A stretch of 64,000 nt of DNA from Lentzea atacamensis (GCF_003269295.1 NZ_QLTT01000001.1:19635-83634); one strand, 5' to 3'. Positions 49,992 to 60,300 are shown, numbered from the stretch's first letter. Made by a program: numbers and translations. Notes: generated by a model not told the origin, from the letters alone.

Positions 49992-50585
49992 ATGAAGACC
50001 GGACTTTTCGCACGCGCCGCTGCCTGCGTTCTGGTTGCCGGAGCGCTGAGCGTGGCGACGGCCGGCACCAGCTTGGCCGGGACGGCCCAGCTGAACATCA
50101 CCTACTCCTGCAACTTCTCGATCATCGGTGCGCAGGACATGCCGACCACGGTCAGCTCCTCGGACCTGCCGGACTCGGCAACCGCGGGTGTGCCCACCGC
50201 GCCGTCCAACACGACGGTGAAGAGCACGGTGTCGGAGGATGCCACCACCACGCTGTTCTGGCTCGGCGCGAAGTCGGTTGACGGCACGATGACCAGCCAG
50301 GTTCCCGTCACCAACGAGGGAGCCACCCAGACGCTGACGTCGGTGTCGACCATCCCGAACACGCCGGTCCCGACCAGCGGCACGTTCGACGTGACGGCCA
50401 CGGGCACCTTCCCGGCGATGACGCTCGTCAACGCCGGCACCGCCACGATCACGCTCGGCAGCGCGGAGCTCAAGCTGACGCCGCGTCAGGCGAACGGTGA
50501 CCCGACGTGGCTCGGCACGATCACCGTGCCCTGCACCGTCAAGGCCGGCCAGAACACCCAGTTCTACTCCTTCCCGGTGGCCTGA
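49992..50585 (+). CDS. Secreted DUF6801-like protein
   Basis: A 197-residue protein with a clear Sec signal peptide (FARAAACVLVAGALSVATAG, cleavage near SLAG) and a beta-rich mature part starting TAQLNITYSCNFSIIGAQ. Two cysteines (about residues 38 and 185, in TYSC and TVPC) probably form a disulfide. The pattern matches DUF6801 proteins of actinobacteria. Function unknown; it may be a cell-surface or aerial-growth protein. Confidence 0.75.
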   Translation: MKTGLFARAAACVLVAGALSVATAGTSLAGTAQLNITYSCNFSIIGAQDMPTTVSSSDLPDSATAGVPTAPSNTTVKSTVSEDATTTLFWLGAKSVDGTMTSQVPVTNEGATQTLTSVSTIPNTPVPTSGTFDVTATGTFPAMTLVNAGTATITLGSAELKLTPRQANGDPTWLGTITVPCTVKAGQNTQFYSFPVA

Positions 50586-50611
50586 ACCGGTCCCGTGATG
50601 GGATTGGCGGC

Positions 50612-51502
50612 ATGGAACTCCAGCAACTGGTGGACCGCATTGCCGCCGAGGTCACGCCAGATGGCGCGGTAGCCGACTACATCCCGGCGCTCGCCAGGAT
50701 CGACCCGCACGCCTTCGGCCTCGCCGTCGCCACACTGGACGGCGAGGTCTTCGGCGCTGGGGAGTACCGCACGCCGTTCTCCGTCCAGAGCATCTCCAAG
50801 GCGTTCATGCTCTCTCTGGCGCTGGCGGGCAACGACGACGTGTGGACGCGCGTGGGCCGTGAACCGTCCGGCTCGCCGTTCAACTCGCTGGTCCAGCTGG
50901 AAGCCGAGAACGGCATCCCGCGCAACCCGTTCATCAACGCCGGCGCGCTCGTCGTCACCGACCACCTCGGCCTCGGTGCCGCGGACCGGCTGCTCACCTT
51001 CCTGCGGCAGGAGAGCGGCAACCCCTCGATCGACGTCGACCCCGAGGTCGCCAAGTCCGAACTGGACCACTCCGATCGCAACCGCGCGCTGGCGCACTTC
51101 ATGGCCTCGTACGGCAACATCCACAACCCCGTCGACGTCGTGCTGCACGAGTACGTCCGGCAGTGCTCGATCGCGATGAGCTGTGCGGATCTCGCCAGGG
51201 CCACGCTGTTCCTGACCCGCCACGGCGTCCGCAACGACGGCAGCCGCCTGCTGGGCGTGAGCGGTGCGAAGCGGGTCAACGCCGTGATGCTCACCTGCGG
51301 CACCTACGACGCCGCCGGCCAGTTCGCCTACCGGGTCGGTCTGCCGGGCAAGAGCGGTGTCGGCGGAGGGATCATCGCCGTCGTCCCGGGGAAGTGCGCG
51401 ATCTGCGTTTGGAGCCCAGGCTTGGACGCGCGCGGCAACTCGGTCGCGGGCGTCGACGCGCTGGACAGATTCACGACTCTCACGGGGTGGTCTGTCTTCT
51501 GA
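50612..51502 (+). CDS. glsA: Glutaminase A
   Basis: A 296-residue glutaminase of the serine-dependent beta-lactamase-like fold. SVQSISKAF carries the catalytic S60-x-x-K63 pair, and NPFINAGAL, HSDRNRALAHFMASYGNI and GLPGKSGVGGGI are signature stretches. It hydrolyses L-glutamine to glutamate and ammonia. ATG at 50612 is chosen over the open frame upstream. It probably starts a run of co-directional metabolic genes. Confidence 0.93.
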   Translation: MELQQLVDRIAAEVTPDGAVADYIPALARIDPHAFGLAVATLDGEVFGAGEYRTPFSVQSISKAFMLSLALAGNDDVWTRVGREPSGSPFNSLVQLEAENGIPRNPFINAGALVVTDHLGLGAADRLLTFLRQESGNPSIDVDPEVAKSELDHSDRNRALAHFMASYGNIHNPVDVVLHEYVRQCSIAMSCADLARATLFLTRHGVRNDGSRLLGVSGAKRVNAVMLTCGTYDAAGQFAYRVGLPGKSGVGGGIIAVVPGKCAICVWSPGLDARGNSVAGVDALDRFTTLTGWSVF

Positions 51503-51521
51503 CTGGTGGTAGGAAGACGGG

Positions 51522-52847
51522 GTGAGCACATCGGTGAACGCACTGGCACTGGCAGAGGACGAGGCGGTGACCCTGGTCAGCGAGCTGATCAGGATCGACA
51601 CCACGAACACGGGTGATCCCGCGACGCTGGTGGGAGAGCGCAAGGCCGCCGAGTGGGTGGCCGAGAAGCTGTCCGAGGTCGGGTACGAGACCACCTACGT
51701 CGAGTCGGGCGCGAAAGGCCGCGGCAACGTGATCGCGCGCCTCGCGGGTGCGGACCCCGGCCGGGGCGCCCTGCTGGTCCACGGTCACCTCGACGTCGTT
51801 CCCGCCGACGCCTCCGAGTGGTCGGTGCACCCGTTCTCCGGTGCCGTGCAGGACGGTTACGTGTGGGGCCGCGGCGCGGTCGACATGAAGGACATGGTCG
51901 GCATGACGCTGGCCCTGGCCCGGCACTTCAAGCGCGAAGGCGTGGTGCCGCCGCGCGACATCGTGTTCGCGTTCCTCGCCGACGAGGAGGCAGGTGGCCT
52001 CTTCGGCGCGAAGTGGCTGGTGGAGAACCGGCCAGAGCTGTTCGAGGGCGTCACCGAGGCGATCAGCGAGGTCGGCGGGTTCTCGATCACGCTGAAGGAC
52101 GACGTCCGCGCCTATCTCGTGGAGACCGCCGAGAAGGGCATCCGCTGGCTCAAGCTGCGGGTCAAGGGCACCGCGGGCCACGGCAGCATGATCCACCACG
52201 ACAACGCGGTCGCGAAGCTCGCCGCCGCCGTCACGAAGCTGGACCAGCACAAGTGGCCGCTGATCGTGCGCCCGTCGGTGCGTGAGTTCCTCGACGGCGT
52301 CAGCGAGATCACCGGGCTCGACTTCCCGGACGACGACATCGAGGGCTCGATCGGCAAGCTCGGCGCCCTGTCGCGGATGATCGGCGCGACGATCCGCGAC
52401 ACCGCGAACCCGACCATGCTGTCCGCGGGCTACAAGGCGAACGTGATCCCGTCGACGGCGGAGGCGACCGTCGACTGCCGGATCCTGCCCGGCCGCGAGG
52501 AGGCGTTCGACCGCGAGCTCGAGGAGCTGCTGGGCCCGGACGTCGAGCGCGAGTGGATCGGCCTGCCTCCGGTCGAGACGACGTTCGACGGCGCCCTGGT
52601 CGACGCGATGACGGCGTCGATCACCGCCGAGGACCCCGGCGCCCGCGTGCTGCCGTACATGCTGTCGGGCGGCACCGACGCCAAGTCGTTCCAGCGTCTC
52701 GGCATCCGCAACTTCGGCTTCTCACCGCTGAAGCTGCCGCCGGACCTCGACTTCTCCGGCCTCTTCCACGGCGTGGACGAGCGCGTTCCGGTGGACGCCC
52801 TTAAGTTCGGTGTGCGCGTTCTGGACCGTTTCCTGCGCAACAGCTGA
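51522..52847 (+). CDS. M20-family metallopeptidase
   Basis: A 441-residue M20 peptidase. LLVHGHLDVVPAD and WGRGAVDMKDM provide a zinc histidine and the bridging aspartate. FAFLADEEAGG carries the general-base glutamate and the next zinc ligand, and GLFHGVDERV the last histidine. The lid domain lies in the middle. It cleaves dipeptides or acylated amino acids in the cytoplasm. GTG at 51522 lies 20 bases after the glutaminase stop. Confidence 0.92.
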   Translation: MSTSVNALALAEDEAVTLVSELIRIDTTNTGDPATLVGERKAAEWVAEKLSEVGYETTYVESGAKGRGNVIARLAGADPGRGALLVHGHLDVVPADASEWSVHPFSGAVQDGYVWGRGAVDMKDMVGMTLALARHFKREGVVPPRDIVFAFLADEEAGGLFGAKWLVENRPELFEGVTEAISEVGGFSITLKDDVRAYLVETAEKGIRWLKLRVKGTAGHGSMIHHDNAVAKLAAAVTKLDQHKWPLIVRPSVREFLDGVSEITGLDFPDDDIEGSIGKLGALSRMIGATIRDTANPTMLSAGYKANVIPSTAEATVDCRILPGREEAFDRELEELLGPDVEREWIGLPPVETTFDGALVDAMTASITAEDPGARVLPYMLSGGTDAKSFQRLGIRNFGFSPLKLPPDLDFSGLFHGVDERVPVDALKFGVRVLDRFLRNS

Positions 52848-52857
52848 GGAGTGTGCT

Positions 52858-53646
52858 GTGTCCACTGTGGACTTGACCGGGCAGGTCGCGTTGGTCACCG
52901 GCGGCGCGGGCGGAATCGGCGCGGCGGTCGTGCGCCGTCTCGCGAAGCTCGGCGCACGCGTCGCGGTGGTCGACCTGAACGCCGCCGGGGCACAGCGTCT
53001 CGCTTCCGCCGCCGGAGGGATCGCGATCGTCGGCGACGTGACCGACCCTTCGGTGATGCCGGAGGCCGTGGCACAGGTGGAGAAGGAGTTCGGGCGGCTC
53101 GACATCGTGCACCTGAACGCCGGTATCGGTGGCGGTCAGGCCGGAGTGGACGACGCGCTGGACGTCGCGCGATACCGGAAGCTGGTCGGGGTCAACGTCG
53201 ACCACGTGGTGTACGGGCTCTGTGCCGCGGTACCGGCGTTGCGGCGGCAGGGCGGCGGGAAGATCGTGATCACGTCGTCGCTGGCCGGGCTGGCGGCCAT
53301 GCCCTCGGATCCGCTGTACACGCTGACGAAGCACGCGGTGGTCGGGTACGTGCGGGCGGCGGGGGAGGCCTTGGCGGCTGACGGGATCGTGGTCGCCGCG
53401 CTGTGTCCCGGGTTCGTGGACACGTTGCTGCTGGGGGCGGCCAAGGAGGAGTTCGACGCCGTCTCGTTCCCGCTGCTGACGCCGTCGGACATCGCCGACG
53501 CCCTGCAGGCGGTCCTCACGGACGCGGAGCCGGGGGAGGCCTGGATCATCCAGCCGGGCGGGCAGGCCTCGGCCTACCGGTTCCGCGGTGTGCCGGGAGT
53601 CGGTGGCGGGCAGATGCCGCCCGATGTGGTGCTCGGACGCCGTTAG
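52858..53646 (+). CDS. Short-chain dehydrogenase/reductase
   Basis: A 262-residue SDR. VTGGAGGIGAAVVRRLAKLG is the cofactor loop, HLNAGIGG the NAG motif, ITSSLAGLAAMPSDPLYTLT with K the Ser-Tyr-Lys triad. GTG at 52858 after CTGAGGAG is the start. It would oxidise or reduce an alcohol or ketone with NAD(P). Substrate unknown. Confidence 0.9.
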   Translation: MSTVDLTGQVALVTGGAGGIGAAVVRRLAKLGARVAVVDLNAAGAQRLASAAGGIAIVGDVTDPSVMPEAVAQVEKEFGRLDIVHLNAGIGGGQAGVDDALDVARYRKLVGVNVDHVVYGLCAAVPALRRQGGGKIVITSSLAGLAAMPSDPLYTLTKHAVVGYVRAAGEALAADGIVVAALCPGFVDTLLLGAAKEEFDAVSFPLLTPSDIADALQAVLTDAEPGEAWIIQPGGQASAYRFRGVPGVGGGQMPPDVVLGRR

Positions 53647-53652
53647 TGCGTG

Positions 53653-53703
53653 TCCTTTCGCCGGGTTGTCTCGTTAGGACGAACAGACGACACGGCGAAA
53701 GGA
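53653..53703 (+). promoter_or_regulatory. Long hairpin that covers the hydrolase ribosome site
   Basis: TCCTTTCGCCG at 53653-53663 pairs perfectly with 53693-53703, and the inside can pair further (GTTGTCT with AGACGAC by one wobble). The 3' arm contains AAAGGA, the ribosome site of the gene starting at 53709. It may end the SDR transcript or control translation of the next gene. Confidence 0.6.
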
Positions 53704-53708
53704 ATGCG

Positions 53709-54542
53709 ATGGTGCGGCTGGAGGACGGGACCGAGCTCAACGTGATGCGTGCGGGCGACCCGGATGCGCCGGTGACGGTCGTGCTGGCACACGGCTACGC
53801 GCTCGACCACCGCAGCTGGCACAAGGTCGTGGCCGCGCTGGGCGAGGACTTCCAGGTCATCGCCTACGACCACCGCGGGCACGGCAAGTCGGCCGGCGCC
53901 ACCAAGGAGACCGCGACGATCGAGCAGCTCGGCGACGATCTGGGGGAGCTGATCGAGCGCGCGGTGCCGCAGGGCCAGGTCGTGATCGCCGGGCACTCGA
54001 TGGGCGGCATGGCGGCGCTCGCGATGGCCGAGCGCAGGCCTCGGCTGTTCCGGCAGCGCGTGCTGGGCAACGTGTTCGTGTCCATGGCGGCGAGCGGGCG
54101 CAGCGAGACGTCGCTGGCGTGGCCCAAGGCGGTGGGCAAGCTCGTCAGGGAGCTGGAGCGGGCGTTCGGGCCGATCGTGCGGGCGGTGCGGGAGAAGATC
54201 GAGCCGACCAAGACCGCGGGCCTGCGGTGGTGGCTGTTCGGCGACGAGCCGGCGGACGACGACGTCGACCTGACCGCGGACATGGTGTGGGGGCACTGGC
54301 CCGAGACCGTCGCGCTGTTCCGTCCCGCCGTGGACCGCTACGACCGGGAGGCCGGGCTGACCGTGGCCAAGGAGAAGGCCGTGGTCGCCGTCGTGGGGGA
54401 CGAAGACCGGCTCGTGCCGGAGACGGACGCTGTGAAGTTCGGCGGCACATCGGTCGTCCTGGCCGATGCCGGGCATATGCTTCCGCTGGAACGGCCGGTG
54501 GAGCTCGCGAACCTGATCCGTGAGGTGGCCGCCAAGGCATAG
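53709..54542 (+). CDS. Alpha/beta hydrolase
   Basis: A 277-residue hydrolase. VVLAHGYALDHRSW is the oxyanion region, AGHSMGGMAAL carries nucleophile S97, VVGDEDRLVP the acid and AGHML the histidine. It belongs to the esterase, epoxide hydrolase and haloperoxidase-like group. ATG at 53709 with AAAGGA, which is hidden in a hairpin. The next gene starts 11 bases downstream. Confidence 0.9.
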   Translation: MVRLEDGTELNVMRAGDPDAPVTVVLAHGYALDHRSWHKVVAALGEDFQVIAYDHRGHGKSAGATKETATIEQLGDDLGELIERAVPQGQVVIAGHSMGGMAALAMAERRPRLFRQRVLGNVFVSMAASGRSETSLAWPKAVGKLVRELERAFGPIVRAVREKIEPTKTAGLRWWLFGDEPADDDVDLTADMVWGHWPETVALFRPAVDRYDREAGLTVAKEKAVVAVVGDEDRLVPETDAVKFGGTSVVLADAGHMLPLERPVELANLIREVAAKA

Positions 54543-54553
54543 CTGGGGGGCTG

Positions 54554-55663
54554 GTGCTGCAGTACCTGGAACCGCGGACGGACGTGCCCGCGAAGGACGA
54601 CTGGTCGACCCGCCTGATCCTGCAGGAGCTGGGGCTCATCCGGCGCGCCCTGTCGATCATCGCTCTGGTGGCGCTCGCCGGGATCATCGGCTGCCTGTTC
54701 CTGCCGATGGTGGTGGGCAACATCGCGGCGATCGTGATGTTGTCGCTGCTGTTGCTGGTGGGCGCGATCGGGCCGGTGATGCACCGGGTGCAGACGCTGC
54801 CGGTGCGCAGGGGACTGCTGGAGGAGCCGTGGCGGCGATGCCCGGTGACCGTGGTCGACCATCCCGTCGACAAGTACTCCACTTACGTCCGCATGCCCGA
54901 CGGTGCCGTCCTCGAGACCTTCCCGAGCGGCGAGCTGCGGGACGTTCTGCGCAGCCGCGGCGAGATCTTCGTGTGCGGTCCGAACGCGAAGGGCAAGGCG
55001 GTCGTGCGGGTCGCGGGTCTCGCCGAGACGGAGAACGCCGTGGTGGCGCGGCCGGCCGAGTTCGTGGACCGGGAACCGGAGGAGCCGCACGAGATCGGGC
55101 GCCCGCTGGATGACCCCGCGGTGCTCAAGGCGTTCTCCGGCCTGGTGGCGGGCACGCACTCGACGCTGTACGCCGCGATCTCCGCCGGGATCGGCGCGGT
55201 GATCGTGCTCATGAGCCTGTGGCCGATCGCCCCGGCCGGGCTCGCCGTAGGCGGGCTGGTGGTGGTCCTCTCGCTGCTCATGCTGCCGTCGCTGACAGAG
55301 CTGGGCCGCTGGTACCGCGACGCCGTCAAGGGGATGCACGCGGCGCAGCGCTGGATCCCGGTGCCGGTCACGTTGTTCCCGTGGAAGCCGGGCGCGCTCG
55401 TGACTGGTCTCGCGACGATGGAGGGCGGCCGGCTGGCGCTCGTCCAGTTCGTGGACCCGAATCTGCACATCATCGCCAACATCGCCGACACCGGCACGAT
55501 GTGGATCGCCGGCGTGCACGAGGACGTGATCGCTGTCGGAGTACCCGAGATCCCGGTGCTGACGATCGCGGCGATCCAACCGGACAGTGACACACCGAGG
55601 GAGGCACCGGTCCCGTGGATCCAGCGCCTTCATCAGCCGGACTTCAGCGGCCTGCCACGGTAG
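54554..55663 (+). CDS. Membrane protein, unknown (tandem paralog 1)
   Basis: A 369-residue protein with two pairs of transmembrane helices: about residues 30-75 (SIIALVALAGIIGCLFLPMV, then AAIVMLSLLLLVGAIGPVM) and 210-255. Between them lies a soluble domain of about 120 residues, and the C-terminal part of about 110 residues is also soluble. It shares the start QYLEPRTDVPAKDDWSTR and several stretches (RRGLLEEPWRR, IFVCGPNAKGKA, ADTGTMWIAGVHED) with the next gene, so the two arose by duplication. No known domain. GTG start. Likely co-transcribed. Confidence 0.7.
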   Translation: MLQYLEPRTDVPAKDDWSTRLILQELGLIRRALSIIALVALAGIIGCLFLPMVVGNIAAIVMLSLLLLVGAIGPVMHRVQTLPVRRGLLEEPWRRCPVTVVDHPVDKYSTYVRMPDGAVLETFPSGELRDVLRSRGEIFVCGPNAKGKAVVRVAGLAETENAVVARPAEFVDREPEEPHEIGRPLDDPAVLKAFSGLVAGTHSTLYAAISAGIGAVIVLMSLWPIAPAGLAVGGLVVVLSLLMLPSLTELGRWYRDAVKGMHAAQRWIPVPVTLFPWKPGALVTGLATMEGGRLALVQFVDPNLHIIANIADTGTMWIAGVHEDVIAVGVPEIPVLTIAAIQPDSDTPREAPVPWIQRLHQPDFSGLPR

Positions 55664-55671
55664 GGGGAGCC

Positions 55672-56751
55672 GTGCAGTACCTGGAACCGCGGACGGACGT
55701 GCCTGCGAAGGACGACTGGTCGACCAGGATGATCCTCGATGAGCCCTGGTCCCACGCGGAGCACAAGGTCATCTCGGTCATCGGGGTCGTGACGTTCGTC
55801 GTCTGCTTCTTCATGCCGATGACGGCCGGCAACATCGCGGCGATCGTCGTGCTCGCGGTCCAGCTGCTCATGAACGTGGCCGGGCCGTTGGTCGGGCTGG
55901 CGGGGCGCCGTGCGGAGCGGCGTGGACTGCTGGACGAGCCGTGGCGGCGCCTGCCCGCCACGGTCGCCCACAACCCGGACGAGCCGTGGGACCTGCTGCT
56001 GCTCGACGGGCTGGTGCTCAAGGGCTCGTTGCACGACCTGCCGGACATGGTGCTGGACCGGCAGGAGGTCTTCGTCTGCGGCCCGGACGCCGAGGGGCGG
56101 GCGATGGTCAGGGCCGCCGGGTTCATGACGATGCGCCCGGCCGAGGTCGACACCGGGGAGTACGAGGCGAAGGAACGGGTGGACCGCCCGCTCGGCCGCC
56201 CCCGGGACGACCCGGCGCTTCGGGAGGTGCTCGGCGCCGCCTGGGCCATGAAGGTGATTTTGGCGATCATGGTGGTGATCGTGGTGGTCATCGGCGTGCT
56301 GGTCGCGCTGAGCGTGTCGCCCGTCGCGCCGACCGGGCTGGTCACGGCCGTGATCCTGGCGACGATGCTGCTCGACGTCCCGGCGATGATCGTGGCGACG
56401 CGCCGCCAGCGGCAGGCCGCACGCGCCGTGGAGCGCTCTGAGCAGTGGACACCGGTGCCGGTCAGGCTGTTCCCGGAGAAGGCAGGGCATCACGTCGCCG
56501 GCGTCGCGGAGCTGCCCGGCGGTCCGGCGGTGGTGCGGTTTCCCGTCCCGGACCGCGACGTGCTCGCGAACATCGCCGCCACCGGCGTCATGTGGACCGC
56601 GGGTACGCACGAGAACCTGATCGCGGTGGGCGTGCCGCACCTGAACTCGTTGACGTACGCGGTCGTGCGCTCCGGTGGGGCCGCCCACGACGGCGACCCC
56701 ATGTCGTGGGGCCGGCGGCTCCGGCCCCAGCAGCTCCTCGGCCTGCCCTAG
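55672..56751 (+). CDS. Membrane protein, unknown (tandem paralog 2)
   Basis: A 359-residue paralog of the preceding protein with the same plan of two helix pairs and soluble parts. QYLEPRTDVPAKDDWSTR, RRGLLDEPWRR and ATGVMWTAGTHENLIAVGVP are the best conserved segments. The GTG at 55672 follows GGGGGAG eight bases after the previous stop. Conservation of the N-terminal cytoplasmic peptide suggests a shared binding partner. Function unknown. Confidence 0.7.
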   Translation: MQYLEPRTDVPAKDDWSTRMILDEPWSHAEHKVISVIGVVTFVVCFFMPMTAGNIAAIVVLAVQLLMNVAGPLVGLAGRRAERRGLLDEPWRRLPATVAHNPDEPWDLLLLDGLVLKGSLHDLPDMVLDRQEVFVCGPDAEGRAMVRAAGFMTMRPAEVDTGEYEAKERVDRPLGRPRDDPALREVLGAAWAMKVILAIMVVIVVVIGVLVALSVSPVAPTGLVTAVILATMLLDVPAMIVATRRQRQAARAVERSEQWTPVPVRLFPEKAGHHVAGVAELPGGPAVVRFPVPDRDVLANIAATGVMWTAGTHENLIAVGVPHLNSLTYAVVRSGGAAHDGDPMSWGRRLRPQQLLGLP

Positions 56752-57185
56752 ACGGGCGAGCGGCGGGCGCGGCCGGGCGGGCGGCCGAAGAGCCGGACGT
56801 GCTCGCCGACCAGCCACTCCTTCAGCGGCGCCCACTCCGGGTGGTGGTTGAGCACCAGGAGCCGGTGCATCCACCAGTTCGGGTCGTCGTGACGGGGGAA
56901 CGCGGCGAGCCAGGCGGCCCGCTCCTGCTCGGACAGGCCCCACAGGTGCGCCAGCTGGCCCTGCGCGTCCGTGTCGAGTTGTGCGGTGATCCGACCGCCC
57001 TCGGTGTGCCATTCCGCGCGCAGTTCGCGCAGCACGGCCATGGCGCGTTGGTCGCCTTCCTCGGCGGTGACGACAACTGTGTGCAGGCCCTGCGCCGCGG
57101 CTTCGGCGAGCAGGGCTCGGGTGGACGTTTCGTCGTGCGGCAGTGCGCTGTGCGCGACCCCGACGTCGTGCGGCACGAGCTCCAT
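56748..57185 (-). CDS. Unrecognised cytoplasmic protein
   Basis: A 145-residue protein. The N-terminal half (ARALLAEAAAQGLHTVVVTA, then AMAVLRELRAEWHTEGGRI) has alternating helices and strands. The end contains FPRHDDPNWWMHRLLVLNHH and a helical tail with LVGEHVRLFGRPPG. I recognise no family. ATG at 57185 or GTG at 57203 could be the start. A dyad also found near the nSTAND gene lies 30 bases upstream, suggesting common regulation. Codon use is normal. Confidence 0.55.
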   Translation of the reverse strand: MELVPHDVGVAHSALPHDETSTRALLAEAAAQGLHTVVVTAEEGDQRAMAVLRELRAEWHTEGGRITAQLDTDAQGQLAHLWGLSEQERAAWLAAFPRHDDPNWWMHRLLVLNHHPEWAPLKEWLVGEHVRLFGRPPGRARRSPV

Positions 57186-57232
57186 GACAAGGAATCTGAT
57201 CACATCTACAACCACTTCGGCAAAATTTATTG

Positions 57233-57250
57233 CTTCAGTGTTGACTGAAG
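57233..57250. promoter_or_regulatory. 18-bp dyad, site 1 of 3
   Basis: CTTCAGT-GTTG-ACTGAAG is a perfect inverted repeat with 7-bp arms, located upstream of the 57185 gene. Related copies lie at 61065-61082 and 61187-61204. Confidence 0.6.
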
Positions 57251-57372
57251 GGTCACCTTCACCGGGTTGCCGCCCGCAGTTGCACAGACGTTGTTGTGCG
57301 ACGCCCCTGCATCGACACCGCACAACGTTTTCGCACTACAAATGGCGTCGAGAGGAATGGTGAGGGTGTTGT

Positions 57373-60300
57373 TCAGCAGAGAGGCCTCGGCTCGATGCCG
57401 GGGAAGTAGTGCTCCCAGTGTTGAGTGGACAGGTGCGCCGTCGTAGTCGCGCACACGCGGGCTGCGGTCGCCTCGACGTCCAGGTCCCAGACGCGGACGG
57501 TGCGGTCCGCACCGGCGGTCGCGAGGGTGCGGTTGTCCGGCGCGAAGGCCACACCCCACACCCGTTCCGTGTGACCGTGCAGCACTGCCCGCAGCTGGGG
57601 GTTGCGGGCATCGCGCACGTCCCACACACGGATCAGGTCGTCCGCCGTGCCGGCCGCGAGGAGCGTGCCGTCGGGGGAGAAGGCGAGGCGCTGCAGCGGC
57701 CCGCCGTCGTTGGGCAGGAGGCCGAGCTGGCGCGGCTGAGCGGGGTCGCTGATGTCGTAGAGCGCCCCGCTGTTGCCCATGTTCGCGAACGCCATCACGT
57801 TGCCGTGGATGACGACCGACATGACCTCGTCCCGCCCGGCCTGGCCGCCGCGGCGGATGGGGTCCGGGTTGTCGTCGGTGCGCAGCGCCGGGTGGGCGCG
57901 GGGCGAGGCGGGGTTGCTGATGTCCCACATCTGGACCTCGCGGCTGCCGTTCGCGATGACGAGCGTGCGGTCGTCCTCGGTGAACTCGACCTGCCAGACG
58001 GTGTAGGTCTGGGGCACGGCGAAGCTGCCCGTCTTCACCGGGTTGGCGGGGTCGGTGATGTTCCAGAGGCCGACCACGCCGCTGTCCTCGGAGACGGCGA
58101 GCGTCTTGCCGTCGTGGCTGAACCTCGCGCCGGCGATGGGGCCGCTCCCGGCGATCGTCCTGCTCAGCTCGCGCGGCCGTTCGGGGTCGGAGACGTCCCA
58201 CAGGACGTTGCCGGCCATGCTCGCGCCGAACACGATGTCGCGGTCGGGGTGGACGTCGACGGTGAGCGTCTCGTCGTCCGGGGCGAGCCTGGGCAGGACG
58301 GAGATCTCCTGGGCGTGGCGGTCGTCCGGCCGCCACAACCTGATGGTGCCGTCGGAGGAGACGGTGGCGAAGTAGCGGCCGCGCTTGTCGTAGGCGAGCC
58401 GCCACACCGTCAGCTTGTGGTGCGGGTAGTTGAGGTTGGCCAGGTCGAGCACGCGGATCTCGCGATCGCTGGTGGCGGTGACCATCTGCCGGGAGTCGGG
58501 ACTGAAGGCGACCGACCAGAGCGCGTCGGTGTGGCCGGTCAGCGCGGTGGCGAGCCGGACGTCGCGGGGATCGGTGACGTCCCAGATGCGGGTGGACGTG
58601 TCGCCGCCGCCGCTCGCGAGGAACTTCCCGTCGGGGGAGAAGGCGAGCGAGTGGACCGCGAAGGTGTGTCCGGTGGAGACGCTGAGCTGCACCGGGTTGC
58701 GCGGGTCGGTGATGTCCCACAGCCGCACGTCGCCGTTGTCGGCGCCTGTGGCGAGCACCCGCCCGTTCGGGTGGAAGACGGCGGCGTCGGAGGTGATGTT
58801 GCCGGGGCTGGGCGCGGGGTCGATGGTGGAGATGGCGGTGCCGCTCGCGAGGTCCCAGAGCTTGACGGTGCCGTCCCAGGAGGCGGACGCGAGGGTGGTG
58901 CCTGCGGGGTTGAGCGAGATGCCGTGCACGAGGTCGTCGTGGGCCTGGATGGTGCGCACGAGGGTGGCGGCGCCGGAGATGTTCCAGACCCGGATGGTCT
59001 TGTCCTGGCCGCTGCTGATCAGGGTGGCGCCGTCCGGGGTGAACTGGACGGCCTGGACCTGGCCCTCGTGGCCGGTGATGCGGGCCTTCTCGACCGGGCG
59101 GCGCGGGTCGGAGACGTCGAAGAGCCGGATGATGCCGTCCCAGCCCGCGGAGGCGATGGTGCTGCCGTCCGGGCTGAACGCCAGGTTGTGGGTGGCGTCG
59201 TCACCGGCGTGGATGCGCCCGAGCTCGGTGGGGTGGTGGGGGTCGGCGAAGTCCCAGAGGATCAGCGTCTTGTCGTCGGCGGCGCTGGCCATGACCTTGC
59301 CGTCCGGGCGGAACAGGGCGAACGAGGCCGCCTCCTTGTGGCCCTTGGCCAGCGTGAGCTGGGGTGCGCTGAACGTGCTGAGCAGGCTGTCGCGGGCCAC
59401 CGGCAGGCCGGTGAGCCGGTAGGCGGCGAGACGCAGCTGGCTCGCGAGACCGGGGTCGCGGTCCTGCAGGCCGTTGGCGTCGGCGATGGCTTTCTGGGCG
59501 AGGGCGTTGACGCGTTCCGTGGTGGCTTGTCGTTGCGCGCGCACGGCGAACACGGTGGCGGTGGTGGCCACGAGCAGGAGAGCGGCGAGGAGGGCGACCA
59601 CGCGCCGCAGGTTCGTGGTGCGGCGCTTCTCGACGGCCAGGTCCTGTTCGGCGGCGGCCCTGCTGGCGTCGAGGAACGCCTGTTCGGCGGCGTTGAGGGC
59701 GCCGGGTTCCCTGCCGGCCCAGCCGGTGGCCTGGGCGAGCGGGACGCCCCGGTAGAGCGAGCCGGGATCGCGGCCGTGCGCCTCCCAGTCGGCGGCCGCG
59801 GCGGTGAGCCTGCGGTGCACGCGCATGTCCTCGCGTGCCTCGGCGAGCCAGTCCCTGAGACGCGGCCAGCTGCGGATGACGGCTTCGTGGCTGATCTCGA
59901 CGCTGTCGTCGTCGACGGTGAGGATGCGCGCGTCCGCGAGGTGTTCGACGACCTCGTCCGCCGCGAGCTCGGACCGCTTGACGTGCCGTTTGGTGTCCTC
60001 GGTGCCGTCGCCGGGGTTGACCAGCCGCAGGAAGATCTGGCGGGCTTGGGCCTGTTGCCGCTCGTCGAGGCTGGTGAAGGCGTTCTCGGCGGTGTTGGCG
60101 ATGGCACGGGCGATGCCGCCGCTCTCGTGGTAGCTCGTGAGCGTGAGGGTGTTGCCGCGCTTGCGTTGCCACGTCTCCAGCAGCGCGTGGCTGACGTGGG
60201 GGAGGACGCCGGGTTCGCCGGTGGCGTCGGCGATGAGCCGGGCGACCAGTCCCGTCTCGAGCGCACAGCCGACCTCGACCGCGGGCTGCGTGATGGCCTT

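Noticed and set aside
57227-57372. Possible small protein ending in CATAGGNPVKVTLQSTLKQ
   Set aside because: No start codon or ribosome site of its own; upstream the frame is a shadow of the WD40 gene.
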